From Winogradskyella eckloniae (lineage in GTDB: Bacteria; Bacteroidota; Bacteroidia; Flavobacteriales; Flavobacteriaceae): a stretch of 64,000 nt of DNA. Position numbers and translations under genes: made by a program. Where the stretch lies: assembly GCF_013249045.1 (NCBI RefSeq), contig NZ_JABRWP010000011.1, forward strand, positions 1 to 64,000. The letters are read 5' to 3'. The notes beneath the pieces are model-generated. The model was given only the letters and a program-made list of their open reading frames with translations. It ran no database searches and was not told the DNA's origin. Shown one piece after another: positions 27,795 through 37,549 of this stretch. Every line of letters begins with the position of its first letter. Position 1 is the stretch's first letter.

Positions 27795-29327
27795 TTATTT
27801 TACTTGAATAGAAAGGCCATCTAAAATTAATTCTGCTGGTATTGCAAATCCTAATCCTTCTATACCAAAGCCAGATAATTTTGAGTTCACCACACCAAGT
27901 AATTGACCGTCTTTATTAATTAATGGTCCACCACTATTTCCACCGTTAACACTAGCATCAGTTTGTATAAGTTGTACTTCTGTATTTGTTCGTTCCCCAG
28001 AGATAATGCCCTTACTTAAAGTCTGTCCTAATTCTATCGTTTTTGGTGTACCTACGGCAAAAATATCGTCACCTACACTGTAGTTTTTAGTACTAGGTAT
28101 ATTAAAGTGTTTGTTAAAGGTACTGTTTACTTTTAATAAGGCTAAATCTAATTGCTCATTTTGGCGTACTAATTCTGCGGTCATTTCTGTACCATCTTTA
28201 AAGATAACTGTGATGTCTTCTTTAGATTTTGCAACAACATGGAAGTTAGTAATGATGTAACCGTTTTGGCTAATCTTAAGTCCACTACCATGACCTTCTT
28301 TAACTTTAACCGTAACTGAAGATTCTATAGCTTCACTTAGTGAAGATACTAAGTCGCCTTTTTGTAACTCTAATACATCTTGTTTCTTTTCAGTGCCTTG
28401 ACCTTTTTTAAGTAATGCTTTTACTTTTGAGTCTGCAATAAATTTTAAAAACGAAGAAGATATAGCATCTTTTACAGAAAGAATTATAGTTTCTTGACCA
28501 TTGTGGTCATAAGAGAATTCTCCTGATGTCGTTTTGTATTTACGTTTATAAAGTGATTGACCGTAAATGTCTTGAAAATCCCATTCAATCTCTAATTCAG
28601 ATTTTAAGAAACTCATATAGTGTCTTGCAGCAAATTGATAGACATGTTGTAAATCTAACTTTTTAACTGTAGCACTTAAATAAGCAGAATTTGTTTTACT
28701 CTTAAAAATAGTATTTGTAGTATCAGTGTACTTATAGTTGACTAAAATTTCATTTAAGGCATCTGTAAAAATTGAATTATCAAAATTTACGCTTTCTGAG
28801 TTAGAGTCAATATCTTTAAATTTGTTCTTTTTATTCTTCTTTAAAGAACGGTGTTTAATTTTTCTAATTTTTAAATCGTCTTCATCAATATCAAAGGCTG
28901 TGTTTGATACAAACAGATATTTGTCTTCTGCATCTTTTTCCTTAATAGGAATTAGTTTTTCTCTTACAGAAATTTCTTTTTTATAATTAAAACTCTTAGG
29001 ACTAATATCTAAAAACGGAGGATATAATAAGATTCCAAAAGGTACCCAAGACATAATGTAAAGTGGCGACTTTTGATTTTGGTAATGTACAATGTATTGA
29101 TCTTTGTAACCTTCGGTTTCAATTTTAATTTGTCTAACAGCAGCATCTCTGCTCATTTTAGATTTAACAGCACGTCCCGATCCTTGACTATCATCATCGA
29201 CATATACTTTAGATTTTGCATTTTTTGTTCTTACGGTAACATTTTTTTGAACTTTGCCATTTAAGATGGAGGCGCAATTGTTAAATAATAGCGGCACTGC
29301 AATTAGCAAGACTAAGATTTTTTTCAT
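27795..29327 (-). CDS. Trypsin-like serine protease lipoprotein (S1C/HtrA-type domain, no PDZ)
   Basis: A lipoprotein signal (MKKILVLLIAVPLLFNNC) is followed by a short beta region with a glycine/lysine pattern (about 28-85). A hydrophobic stretch (LYIMSWVPFGILLYPPF, about 88-105) and a long domain of unknown type (about 110-330) come next. The C-terminal 180 residues are a trypsin-like fold with the complete triad: H363 in TNFHVV, D394 in LDLALL and S465 in GNSGGP. DegP-type PDZ domains are absent; the protein ends right after FAIPAELIL. Role is probably envelope proteolysis, anchored by lipid. Substrate unknown. It is transcribed alone, with pheT ending 176 bases upstream behind its own terminator. 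Confidence 0.88.
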   Translation of the reverse strand: MKKILVLLIAVPLLFNNCASILNGKVQKNVTVRTKNAKSKVYVDDDSQGSGRAVKSKMSRDAAVRQIKIETEGYKDQYIVHYQNQKSPLYIMSWVPFGILLYPPFLDISPKSFNYKKEISVREKLIPIKEKDAEDKYLFVSNTAFDIDEDDLKIRKIKHRSLKKNKKNKFKDIDSNSESVNFDNSIFTDALNEILVNYKYTDTTNTIFKSKTNSAYLSATVKKLDLQHVYQFAARHYMSFLKSELEIEWDFQDIYGQSLYKRKYKTTSGEFSYDHNGQETIILSVKDAISSSFLKFIADSKVKALLKKGQGTEKKQDVLELQKGDLVSSLSEAIESSVTVKVKEGHGSGLKISQNGYIITNFHVVAKSKEDITVIFKDGTEMTAELVRQNEQLDLALLKVNSTFNKHFNIPSTKNYSVGDDIFAVGTPKTIELGQTLSKGIISGERTNTEVQLIQTDASVNGGNSGGPLINKDGQLLGVVNSKLSGFGIEGLGFAIPAELILDGLSIQVK

Positions 29328-29444
29328 TTTTTAAAGCGGTTGATTAGTTATAAACTGCAATATAAGATAAGTAAAATGATATCGCAAATGGCTGTGTAGC
29401 CAAGTAAAAGAGTAGGTTTTAGGTTGAATTTCCAAGTATAAAAC

Positions 29445-29480
29445 AAAAAAAAAACCTTAAGTACTGAAGCTTAAGGTTTT
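29445..29480 (-). terminator. Terminator of pheT
   Basis: AAAACCTTAAG and CTTAAGGTTTT pair over 11 bp around an 8-base loop. On the minus strand the stem is followed by a long T run (plus-strand A run at 29445-29454), so it ends the pheT transcript. Confidence 0.9.
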
Positions 29481-29502
29481 GTGTATATATTGTATTGTTC
29501 TA

Positions 29503-31929
29503 TTATCGTAATTCCGCACCAAGTTTTGATTCAAAATTAGCTTGAAGCTTTGACATTATTTTGTCTATTTGCTTGTCATTTAATGTCTTGTTTTCGTCTT
29601 GAAGGATGAAACTCACGGCATAACTCTTTTTGCCTGCTGGTAATTTTTTACCTTCATAGACATCAAAAAGATTGACACTTTTTAATAAATTTCTTTCGGT
29701 TTGTTTTGCGATCGTGTGGATATCTTCAAAGGAAACTTTATGGTCTAACAATAAGGCAAAATCTCTTTTTACTTCTGGGTATTTAGGGATAGGGCTAAAC
29801 TTAATTTTATTATGCTGCGCCATGTCAATGACATTATCCCAATTAAAATCTGCAAACAATACATTTTGAGATATTCCAAAATGTTTTAAGACCGATTTTT
29901 TTACTAATCCAAAATCGACCATTTTTTTCTTACCAATAGCAAAACTGATACCTTCACTAAAGACATCAGATTTTACAGGAGAAGATTTCAATTTTGTTAA
30001 ACCTAATCGTTCTAATGCAACTTCAATGGTACCCTTTAAATAGAAAAAATCAGTCGGACTTGTTGTAGCATTCCAACGGTCTTCAGATTTGTTTCCTGTT
30101 ACAAAAAGGGATAGGTGTTTATGTTCTTCTCTAGATTCTGAAAAATTATGATACGTTTTTCCAAATTCAAATAGCTTTAAATCATCTCGTTTTCTGTTGA
30201 TGTTGTGTGCTACAGCTTCTAAGCCAGAAAATAATAAAGACTGACGCATCACCTCTAGGTCATTACTAAGAGGGTTGAGCATTTTTACATTATGCGATTC
30301 GTTTAAATCATCACTTAATTCAATGTATTTAGGTGATGTTAACGAGTTTGCCATTATCTCAAAATATCCTTGTGAAGCTAATTGATTTCCGATTATATTT
30401 TGAAGTTTATAATCTTCAAATCGTGACGAATTAGAAATGGATGCATTTAATTTTGCTGTAGTGGCAATATTATTATAACCATAGACTCTCAGGATTTCTT
30501 CAATAATATCTGCCTCTCGCTGTACATCATTTCTGTAAGCTGGCACAGTTAAGCCTAATCCTGCTTCTGTGACATTATTAATTTTAATATCTAGAGAAGA
30601 AAGGATACTTTTTATAGTTTCTTTTGGAATGTCTTCACCTATTAATTTTTTCGCATTTTCAAAGCTTAGTCTAACTTCAAAATCCTTAATTTTCTTAGGA
30701 TATGCATCTACAATATCACTTGTTATTTCGCCACCTGCTATTTCAATAATTAATAAAGCTGCACGTTTCAGTGCATATTCTGTAAGGTTTGGGTCGATAC
30801 CACGTTCAAATCGAAATGAAGCATCTGTATTTAACGCATGGCGTTTAGCTGTTTTTCTTACACTAACAGGGTTAAAATATGCACTTTCTAAAAAGATACG
30901 TGTTGTATGGTCTGTAACACCTGAGTCTATACCACCAAATACACCAGCAATACACATTGGTTTTTTAGCGTCGCATATCATTAAATCATCTTCATGTAAC
31001 TCGCGTTCTACACCATCTAATGTTGTAAATTTTGTGCCAGCTTCACATGTTTTAACTTCAATTTTGTTGCCCGAAATTTTATCCGCATCGAAAGCATGTA
31101 GAGGCTGTCCTAGCTCATGTAATACGTAATTTGTGGCATCTACAATATTATTAATTGGTGCCAAGCCTATTGATTTTAGACGATGTTGTAGCCATGCAGG
31201 TGATGTTTCTACTTTTACGCCAGAAATCGTTACACCACAATAACGAGGTGCTTTTTCCGCGTCTTTTACATCTACGTCAATTTTTAAGGCGCGTGCATCT
31301 ACATGATATGAGCTTACAGAAGGGGTAATAAGTTCTAGTGAGATTTCTTTTTGCAATAAACCTGCTTTTAAATCTCTCGCTACGCCATAATGACTCATAG
31401 CATCTGCTCGGTTTGGTGTTAAGCCGATTTCAAATACCTGATCGTTTTCTATTTTAAAGACATCAGCGGCAAGAGTTCCTACGGCTAAATCAGCATCTAA
31501 AACCATAATGCCATCATGAGATTGCCCAAGTCCTAATTCGTCCTCAGCACATATCATTCCGCGGCTTTCTTCGCCTCTAATTTTACCTTTTTTAATTTTC
31601 CAAGCTTCGCCTTCTGGTGTATATAGCGTTGTGCCAATAGTAGCAACAGGTACTTTTTGACCAGCCGCAACATTGGGTGCACCACATACAATTTGTACAG
31701 GTAAGTCTGCGCCAATATTAACGGTAGTTACTTTAAGTCGGTCTGCATTTGGGTGTTGGTTACAGGTTAATACTTCACCAACAACAATACCTTTTAAGCC
31801 GCCTTTCACAGACTCGTAGGTTTCAATACCTTCGATTTCTAAACCAAGATCAGTTAGTAAATCTCCAGTTTTTTCTGCGTCCCAATCTGTTTTTATAAAC
31901 TGTTTAAGCCAGTTGTATGAAATTTTCAT
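29503..31929 (-). CDS. pheT: Phenylalanine-tRNA ligase beta subunit
   Basis: An 808-residue subunit of the alpha2-beta2 enzyme that charges tRNA-Phe. MKISYNWLKQFIKTDWDAEK is the standard N-terminus. The tRNA-binding OB domain (about 40-150) has VVGEVLTCNQHPNADRLKV. The B3/B4 editing domain (about 210-390) includes NNIVDATNYVLHELGQPLHAF. The B5 domain (about 405-475), the core, and the C-terminal ferredoxin-like anticodon-binding domain (about 715-808, KYPEVKRDFALLLD) follow in order. Full length, no anomalies. pheS is not in this window, so the subunits are encoded separately. Confidence 0.98.
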   Translation of the reverse strand: MKISYNWLKQFIKTDWDAEKTGDLLTDLGLEIEGIETYESVKGGLKGIVVGEVLTCNQHPNADRLKVTTVNIGADLPVQIVCGAPNVAAGQKVPVATIGTTLYTPEGEAWKIKKGKIRGEESRGMICAEDELGLGQSHDGIMVLDADLAVGTLAADVFKIENDQVFEIGLTPNRADAMSHYGVARDLKAGLLQKEISLELITPSVSSYHVDARALKIDVDVKDAEKAPRYCGVTISGVKVETSPAWLQHRLKSIGLAPINNIVDATNYVLHELGQPLHAFDADKISGNKIEVKTCEAGTKFTTLDGVERELHEDDLMICDAKKPMCIAGVFGGIDSGVTDHTTRIFLESAYFNPVSVRKTAKRHALNTDASFRFERGIDPNLTEYALKRAALLIIEIAGGEITSDIVDAYPKKIKDFEVRLSFENAKKLIGEDIPKETIKSILSSLDIKINNVTEAGLGLTVPAYRNDVQREADIIEEILRVYGYNNIATTAKLNASISNSSRFEDYKLQNIIGNQLASQGYFEIMANSLTSPKYIELSDDLNESHNVKMLNPLSNDLEVMRQSLLFSGLEAVAHNINRKRDDLKLFEFGKTYHNFSESREEHKHLSLFVTGNKSEDRWNATTSPTDFFYLKGTIEVALERLGLTKLKSSPVKSDVFSEGISFAIGKKKMVDFGLVKKSVLKHFGISQNVLFADFNWDNVIDMAQHNKIKFSPIPKYPEVKRDFALLLDHKVSFEDIHTIAKQTERNLLKSVNLFDVYEGKKLPAGKKSYAVSFILQDENKTLNDKQIDKIMSKLQANFESKLGAELR

Positions 31930-32064
31930 AGTTTAATTTAGTCAAGCCACAAAGATAATAATAGTTAATAGGTAATAAAATATAGCCTATTAAAATTTAA
32001 TCTTTTAATGAAGATATTTGTTTGAGTATATCTTATATGTCTGTAAAAAGATGATTTATTACGC

Positions 32065-32072
32065 TATTTTTG
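32065..32072 (+). promoter_or_regulatory. Candidate promoter -7 box for the lipoprotein gene at 32095
   Basis: TATTTTTG matches TAnnTTTG exactly, with a near-consensus TCTG 21 bases upstream (32040-32043). This predicts a start site near 32080, about 15-18 bases before the ATG. Confidence 0.5.
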
Positions 32073-32094
32073 TCCAAAATTTGAAACCTTCTGT

Positions 32095-32907
32095 ATGATG
32101 AAAAAATATTTTGCTTTATTGTGTATTGTGAGTTTACTGTATTCTTGTGATGTGATCGATCAAATAACAGGTGAGGATGAAGAGCCCTCTGATGTGCCTC
32201 CAGTAAGGTCTTATGTGACATATACATCTCAAAATTCAGTAACCTTAAATGGGTTTATTGATAATTCTAATAATTATTACCAAGGCTCAGATACTTATGA
32301 GGTTGGTTTTGTGTTTAGAACAGGTAACGAAAATGATCCAACCAATGATGAAGTGATTATTATAGATGAAGAGGTGGCTTATACGGCATCAATGCGAAGC
32401 TTTAGTACAGATTTGTCGTCCTTGACGCCAAACACAACGTATTATTATACGTTTTATTCAAAAAATGGCGACCATTTAAAAGAAGATTGGAGCTCATTTA
32501 CGACATCAGATTTACCGTGTTCTTTTAGTCAAAACAATTATTATAGTGTTAATGGTGCTTGGCAAACTGCCTATGTCACTGTAGAAGATGTGCAGTGTTG
32601 TGATGAAGGTAATGTTGGATTTAGATTTGGAAATTGGCCTAATATTTTTCAAGTTAATTTTAATGAATTAGAAAATGGTTATCCGCAAACCGGACAATAC
32701 TTTGGTGTATCTAGTGGGTTTGATATTACTTATATAGAAAGAGAGCTTGTAAAATCTACCAATCAGGTGTTTATAGAATATAATTCTACCACAGACACAC
32801 AGTTGTTTGTCGAAAATAATGGCGCAACTATTACATTGATTTTTTGCAATACCATTTTAAATGGTGGTGACATTTTAAACGGAAAAGTCTCTGTTGCGAT
32901 TCCTTAA
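32095..32907 (+). CDS. Hypothetical lipoprotein with an FN3-like domain (270 aa)
   Basis: ATG codons at 32095 and 32098 both give a lipoprotein signal (MKKYFALLCIVSLLYSC, Cys as lipidation site). An acidic linker (EDEEPSD) follows, as found in exported Bacteroidota lipoproteins. Residues about 35-135 look like a beta-sandwich with SVTLNGFIDNS, VGFVFRTG and LTPNTTYYYTFY, the pattern of FN3-like modules. The C-terminal half contains a QCCDEG segment and strand-rich sequence with no recognised family. Function unknown; probably outer-membrane or surface anchored. Confidence 0.8.
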   Translation: MMKKYFALLCIVSLLYSCDVIDQITGEDEEPSDVPPVRSYVTYTSQNSVTLNGFIDNSNNYYQGSDTYEVGFVFRTGNENDPTNDEVIIIDEEVAYTASMRSFSTDLSSLTPNTTYYYTFYSKNGDHLKEDWSSFTTSDLPCSFSQNNYYSVNGAWQTAYVTVEDVQCCDEGNVGFRFGNWPNIFQVNFNELENGYPQTGQYFGVSSGFDITYIERELVKSTNQVFIEYNSTTDTQLFVENNGATITLIFCNTILNGGDILNGKVSVAIP

Positions 32908-33090
32908 TTATTGAGCACGTAATACGTTTAATTTTAATAACAATAAGGAAGTCGTCATCATGTAATGTTGAGCTTTTTATACGACCAATAATTATAAATT
33001 AAGGTGTGTTGGAGATACCAAACAAATTCTGTTTTAAAATTTTTAGTGCCATTTAAATTAGAAAAAAATAAAAATTCTATTCATAACAAT

Positions 33091-34320
33091 ATGAGATATT
33101 TAATACTTAGCGTTTTAGTCTTAGTGGTGTTTTCTTGTAAAAACGAATCAAATTCTAATGTTTTAAACAAACAAGAATTGAAAACCGGACCATACAGGGC
33201 ATCTTTAACAGTGAAGGATAATAAGGAACTGCCGTTTAATTTTGAAGTGATCTCTGCTTCAAAATTGAAAATATTTAATGCCGAAGAGGTTATTGAGGTC
33301 GATGAAATTACCTACCGAAACGATTCTGTTTTTATAAAAACACCCGTTTTTGAAGGTTATATCGCTGCTAAGTTTGAAGGTGATAATCTAAGAGGGCATT
33401 TTATAAAAGAAAGTTTAAATAGAGTAGTTCCGTTTTTTGCAGAGTATAATACGACCACACGTTTTAATGCAGTAGCGCAAGCTAACGAAAATGTAGATGG
33501 TATTTGGGAAGCAGAATTTAGTAAAGGCGTAGAAGAGGACGAATACATTGCCAAAGGGATTTTTAAGCAAGACGGAAATAAAGTAACTGGTACTTTTAGA
33601 ACCACCACAGGAGATTATAGATTTCTAGAAGGCGTTATGGATGGTAATAGTATGAAGCTTTCAACTTTTGATGGCGCACATGCGTTTTTGTTTACTGCAA
33701 CTGTAACTGATACGTCTATGGAAGGTGTTTTTTATTCTGGTAACCATTGGAAAGAACCTTTTGTAGCAAAAAGAAATAAAACATTTGAATTGCCCAACGC
33801 CAATGATTTAACGTTTTTAAAAGAAGGATACGATAGTTTAGATTTTACGTTTCCTAATACTTCAGATGAATTGGTGTCTCTTAAAGATGACCGATTTAAG
33901 GATAAAGTAGTTATTGTGCAAATTATGGGTACTTGGTGTCCCAACTGTTTAGATGAAAGTAAATATTATACGGAATTTTATAAAAAGAATAAAAACAAGG
34001 ATATAGAATTTGTGGCATTAGCGTTTGAATATGCTAAAACCAAAGAAACAGCCTTTAGTAGAATAGACCGTTTACAATCTAAAATTGGAATAGAATACCC
34101 AATTCTTTTGGCACAATTCGGAACATCTGACAAAGCGAAGGCGCAAGAAAAATTACCAATGTTAAACCATGTACTATCATACCCAACAACAATTTACATC
34201 GATAAAAAAGGAAAGGTAAGAAAGATACATACAGGTTTTAATGGGCCAGCAACAGGTAATAAGTATATAGCGTTTAAATCTGAATTTGAAGGATTTATAA
34301 ATACCTTGTTAGCTGAGTAA
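33091..34320 (+). CDS. Thioredoxin-like (TlpA family) lipoprotein
   Basis: The ATG at 33091 is preferred because MRYLILSVLVLVVFSC is a lipoprotein signal; reading from 33004 would add 29 residues without one. The first 250 residues are a beta-rich region (a DUF4369-like role is possible, not certain). The C-terminal thioredoxin fold (about 255-409) has MGTWCPNCLDESKYY with the redox CxxC, and SYPTTIYIDKKGKVRKIHTG, which holds the cis-proline. Such proteins reduce or exchange disulfides in the periplasm. It is followed by a convergent AraC gene 18 bases away. The redox partner cannot be deduced. Confidence 0.9.
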   Translation: MRYLILSVLVLVVFSCKNESNSNVLNKQELKTGPYRASLTVKDNKELPFNFEVISASKLKIFNAEEVIEVDEITYRNDSVFIKTPVFEGYIAAKFEGDNLRGHFIKESLNRVVPFFAEYNTTTRFNAVAQANENVDGIWEAEFSKGVEEDEYIAKGIFKQDGNKVTGTFRTTTGDYRFLEGVMDGNSMKLSTFDGAHAFLFTATVTDTSMEGVFYSGNHWKEPFVAKRNKTFELPNANDLTFLKEGYDSLDFTFPNTSDELVSLKDDRFKDKVVIVQIMGTWCPNCLDESKYYTEFYKKNKNKDIEFVALAFEYAKTKETAFSRIDRLQSKIGIEYPILLAQFGTSDKAKAQEKLPMLNHVLSYPTTIYIDKKGKVRKIHTGFNGPATGNKYIAFKSEFEGFINTLLAE

Positions 34321-34338
34321 ATTATAAGGCAGAATGCG

Positions 34339-35250
34339 TTAATTTAATTTGTATTTCTCTCTATATGCTGTAGGACTTATTCCTTCTTTCTTTTTGAATA
34401 ATCTTGAAAAATACTGAGGATATTCAAAACCTAGTTCATAAGCGACTTCAGCTATACTGCTGTTTGGTTTTAGTAAAATGTTCTTAGCTGCGTCAATTAA
34501 GTATAATTGTAAGTGTTCTGTAGTTGTTTTTCCTGTCTCTCGTTTTAGAGTATCACTAAGATAGCGTTGAGAAACCTGCATTTTATCCGCTATTTGCTCA
34601 ATGCTGGGAATGCCGTTTTCTTGTAATTGTCCAGATTCAAAATAGGCTTCTAATTGTTGATTGAATTGAGTTAATACATCGTTATTTAGTTCTTTTCTGT
34701 TAAGAAATTGTCGTTCATAAAATCGATTTGCGTATTTTAAAAGGGTACTTAATTGAGAAATGATAATGTCTTTGCTAAACTCATCTTGGTTGTTGTGATA
34801 TTCTATTTCAATATTTTCTACTATCGATTCTATCAGTTTTTCTTCCTTTGGTGCAAGGTGAAGTGCTTCGTTAACCGCGTAATTAAAGAAACCATATTTT
34901 TTAATGTGTTGTGCTAATTCCGTGCCTTTTAAAAAATCCTCATGAAAGTTTATTGAAAATCCTTTTTGCTCAAATACTACGCTGCTGTCCCATTGTAATA
35001 CTTGTCTTGGTGCAATAAAAATTAATGCACCATTTGTAAAGTCATATTTTGTGCGTCCATAATTGATATGGCCTTTTACTATTTTCTTAAAGCTGATGGT
35101 ATAACAATCATTAGAAATAGGAGGAGAACTTTCCTTAGGGCAAGGTAAGGTATTGTGGCCAGTAGCATTAAAAACACTTAATAACGGGTGCTCAGGACGT
35201 GGAAGTTCTAAGTAATCTAAGTAGGCTGATAGTGTTTTAAAATGTTGCAT
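34339..35250 (-). CDS. AraC family transcriptional regulator
   Basis: A 303-residue regulator. The N-terminal part (about 1-190) is a cupin-like sensing region with GALIFIAPRQVLQW. The C-terminal domain (about 205-303) has two helix-turn-helix motifs: IEQIADKMQVSQRYLSDTLK, then SSIAEVAYELGFEYPQYFSR and FKKKEGISPTAYREKY. It sits at the end of a three-gene minus-strand run with a small membrane protein (1 base apart) and an SDR oxidoreductase. The likely target is that operon or a neighbouring one, but no operator was identified. Confidence 0.93.
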   Translation of the reverse strand: MQHFKTLSAYLDYLELPRPEHPLLSVFNATGHNTLPCPKESSPPISNDCYTISFKKIVKGHINYGRTKYDFTNGALIFIAPRQVLQWDSSVVFEQKGFSINFHEDFLKGTELAQHIKKYGFFNYAVNEALHLAPKEEKLIESIVENIEIEYHNNQDEFSKDIIISQLSTLLKYANRFYERQFLNRKELNNDVLTQFNQQLEAYFESGQLQENGIPSIEQIADKMQVSQRYLSDTLKRETGKTTTEHLQLYLIDAAKNILLKPNSSIAEVAYELGFEYPQYFSRLFKKKEGISPTAYREKYKLN

Positions 35251-35251
35251 A

Positions 35252-35764
35252 TTATAGTTTTAATACTTTTGCAGCTAATTCTAATTGCGTATTATATGCT
35301 TCAACTCTAGCATGAGCAGAACCGTCAATTAACAGGATAACTGTTAACATAGCAATAGTGGTTATCATACTAGCGCGCCACAAAGGCGTATTAACAAATA
35401 ATAAGATAAGTGCACAAATAGCGATTATTATAGGAATGGCTTTAAAAACGATAGTATTGTATTCCTTTAAAGTGCTATCTGCACGTTCTAGTTCTGAAGT
35501 TACAAAAGCAGCGGCATCATTGTGGTAAGCAATTTCAAATTGTTTTACTCTAGATTTGTTGGTAAAAAACAAACCGAGACCAATAACTATCAATAGACTA
35601 CCTGCGACTAAGGCAGGAATAATATAAGCTCTTGCAATTTCGGTTTTACCCAGTTGCCAAAAACTGATACTAGCTATAATAAAGCCAATGCCAAAATAAA
35701 CAAAAAAAGGTGTTGAAAAAAGTTCAGCTTTAGCCCATTCTGTTGCAGTTTTTAAAATATCCAT
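35252..35764 (-). CDS. Small integral membrane protein, unknown function (170 aa)
   Basis: Four hydrophobic helices are visible (about 18-36, 47-68, 107-125 and 130-147), separated by a polar loop with SRVKQFEIAYHNDAAAFVTSELERA between the second and third. No known family is recognised. It lies between the SDR gene (27 bases upstream) and the AraC gene (1 base downstream), so the three are probably one transcript. Confidence 0.75.
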   Translation of the reverse strand: MDILKTATEWAKAELFSTPFFVYFGIGFIIASISFWQLGKTEIARAYIIPALVAGSLLIVIGLGLFFTNKSRVKQFEIAYHNDAAAFVTSELERADSTLKEYNTIVFKAIPIIIAICALILLFVNTPLWRASMITTIAMLTVILLIDGSAHARVEAYNTQLELAAKVLKL

Positions 35765-35791
35765 ATGAAATGTTTTTTAATGATTTCTAAA

Positions 35792-36745
35792 TTAATAAAT
35801 CCACTTGAAATTAGTTTCCTTTTCAGATAAATTCCATAATTTTTCCATGACAGCTTTGTCTTGGGCATGTGGTTCTAATTTACAAGCGCCAACAGGTCCT
35901 GTCCATTGCATTCTGCCTGTTGGCCCATAATAACCTTTTTGGTTAAGATGTTCCGCAGCTTCTGTTGCACACATAACCTCTGGATAAGCTCCTTTTTCTG
36001 CAGATTGAACTAACGGTGTTTTAGACATGATACCAAAAATAATTCGGTCTCTTAGACTGCCACTATTTTTAATTAAAGTGGTAGCAGATGCACCTGGATG
36101 ACAAACATAAATGTTAATAGGGTTGTCAATTCCTTTTAGTCTGTCTTGCAGTTCGTAAGCGAACATCATTTGGGCTAGTTTGCTTTGACTGTAAACTTTG
36201 TTAGGATGGTAATTGTTATCCCAATTGATGTCGTCAAATTGAATTGTTTTTATACCCATTTTATAGCCTTCACTGGCAACAACAACAATTCTGCCATGAG
36301 ATGCTTTTAGTTTTTGGTATAATAATCCGCATAAAAGAAAATGTCCATAATGATTTACACCGAGTTGACTTTCAAAACCATCAACGGTAAATGTTTGTTT
36401 TGGGACTTGCGCAATAGCAGCGTTACATAGTAATGCATCTATTCTTGGAATGGTTTTGTTAATTTCTGCAGCCGCTTGTCTTACTGACGATAGACTTGCT
36501 AAATCGGTTTTAATAAATGATACCTTAGCATGCGCTCCAATTTGTTCTTTTAAATCGCTAATTGCTTTGGTTGATTTTGAGTTATTTCTGTTAAGCATCA
36601 CGACTTCTGCACCTTTGCTTAAAAGGATTTTCGCAGCTTCAAAGCCTGTACCTGCGTTTGCACCAGTAATAAGAAAGGTTTTTCTTTCTAAATTATCTAT
36701 GTTTTCTGGTGTCCAGCCCTGTTTGCCAAATGGATTTGTTTTCAT
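35792..36745 (-). CDS. Short-chain dehydrogenase/reductase
   Basis: A 317-residue NAD(P)-dependent oxidoreductase of the extended retinol-dehydrogenase-like SDR group. TGANAGTGFEAAKIL (about 29-43) is the Rossmann TGxxxGxG nucleotide loop, LCNAAIAQV the NAG-type motif and VYSQSKLAQMMFA the YxxxK catalytic pair. HPGASATT follows as usual after the active site. The substrate is not predictable. First gene of a run with a membrane protein and an AraC regulator. Start ATG at 36745 (MKTNPFGKQGWTPENID) fits the family. Confidence 0.93.
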   Translation of the reverse strand: MKTNPFGKQGWTPENIDNLERKTFLITGANAGTGFEAAKILLSKGAEVVMLNRNNSKSTKAISDLKEQIGAHAKVSFIKTDLASLSSVRQAAAEINKTIPRIDALLCNAAIAQVPKQTFTVDGFESQLGVNHYGHFLLCGLLYQKLKASHGRIVVVASEGYKMGIKTIQFDDINWDNNYHPNKVYSQSKLAQMMFAYELQDRLKGIDNPINIYVCHPGASATTLIKNSGSLRDRIIFGIMSKTPLVQSAEKGAYPEVMCATEAAEHLNQKGYYGPTGRMQWTGPVGACKLEPHAQDKAVMEKLWNLSEKETNFKWIY

Positions 36746-36923
36746 TATTGAAATTTATTTAGTTCATAAATAGAATAGGGCAAAGTTAGGTGTGCGCATC
36801 GTCTATAGACTTAAACTAAATTTCAATTCTTGTATACTAATTGGTTTTTTGGGTTAAAAAATGAGGTAAATGTTTTATCAAGAGGTAATGTTGTGGCTTT
36901 TTTTATAATTTGATTTTATGGAT

Positions 36924-37511
36924 TTATCCGTGGATGGATTCTGATTTTCCGTAACTTTTAATAACCTCACCTTCAAATTCTACGAGTTCTTGCCAACGCT
37001 TTTCAACGTCAATATCTTTGCCGTACTTTCTCGCAAAAGTTATAAATAAAGTGTAATGACCAGCCTCACTAACCATTAAATCATAGTAGAATTTTGAAAG
37101 TTCTGGGTCCTTGATACGTTCTGAGAGCAGTTTAAAACGTTCGCAGCTTCTGGCTTCAATCATTGCGGAAAACAAGAGTCTATCTACCATGCTTTGTAGA
37201 CGACTGCCACCTTTATTCATAAACTTGTAAAGTTCGTTTACATAACTGTCTTTACGCTCTCTACCAAGTGTATAACCACGCTTTTTTATGATGTTATGTA
37301 CCATTTGAAAATGCTCCAATTCTTCTTTTGCAAGCTCTAGCAAATCTGTCACTAAGTCCTCGTACTGAGAATTATTAGCAATTATAGTAATGGCGTTAGT
37401 TGCTGCTTTTTGTTCGCACCACGCATGGTCTGTAAGAATTTCTTCGAGATTGTCTTCTGCAATAGTGGCCCATCTTGGGTCGGTTTCTAGTTTGAGATGT
37501 AGCATGCTCAT
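36924..37511 (-). CDS. miaE: tRNA-(ms2io6A)-hydroxylase MiaE
   Basis: A 195-residue ferritin-like diiron enzyme that hydroxylates the isopentenyl group of ms2i6A at position 37 of certain tRNAs. Ligand-bearing helices are visible: LTDHAWCEQKAATNAI, ELAKEELEHFQMVH, SAMIEARSCERFKLL and LMVSEAGHYTLFITFA, the ExxH and EAxxxE patterns of the family. The start may be M1 (37511) or M3 (37505). It lies 38 bases downstream of recG in the same direction. miaA and miaB are not in the window. Confidence 0.92.
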   Translation of the reverse strand: MSMLHLKLETDPRWATIAEDNLEEILTDHAWCEQKAATNAITIIANNSQYEDLVTDLLELAKEELEHFQMVHNIIKKRGYTLGRERKDSYVNELYKFMNKGGSRLQSMVDRLLFSAMIEARSCERFKLLSERIKDPELSKFYYDLMVSEAGHYTLFITFARKYGKDIDVEKRWQELVEFEGEVIKSYGKSESIHG

Positions 37512-37549
37512 TATTTCGTTGTTTTTATAGGATAAAGCAAAAGTTGTTA

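Noticed and set aside
33004..33090. Longer start for the thioredoxin-like lipoprotein
   Set aside because: The signal peptide starts at the ATG at 33091; the upstream extension is not signal-like.
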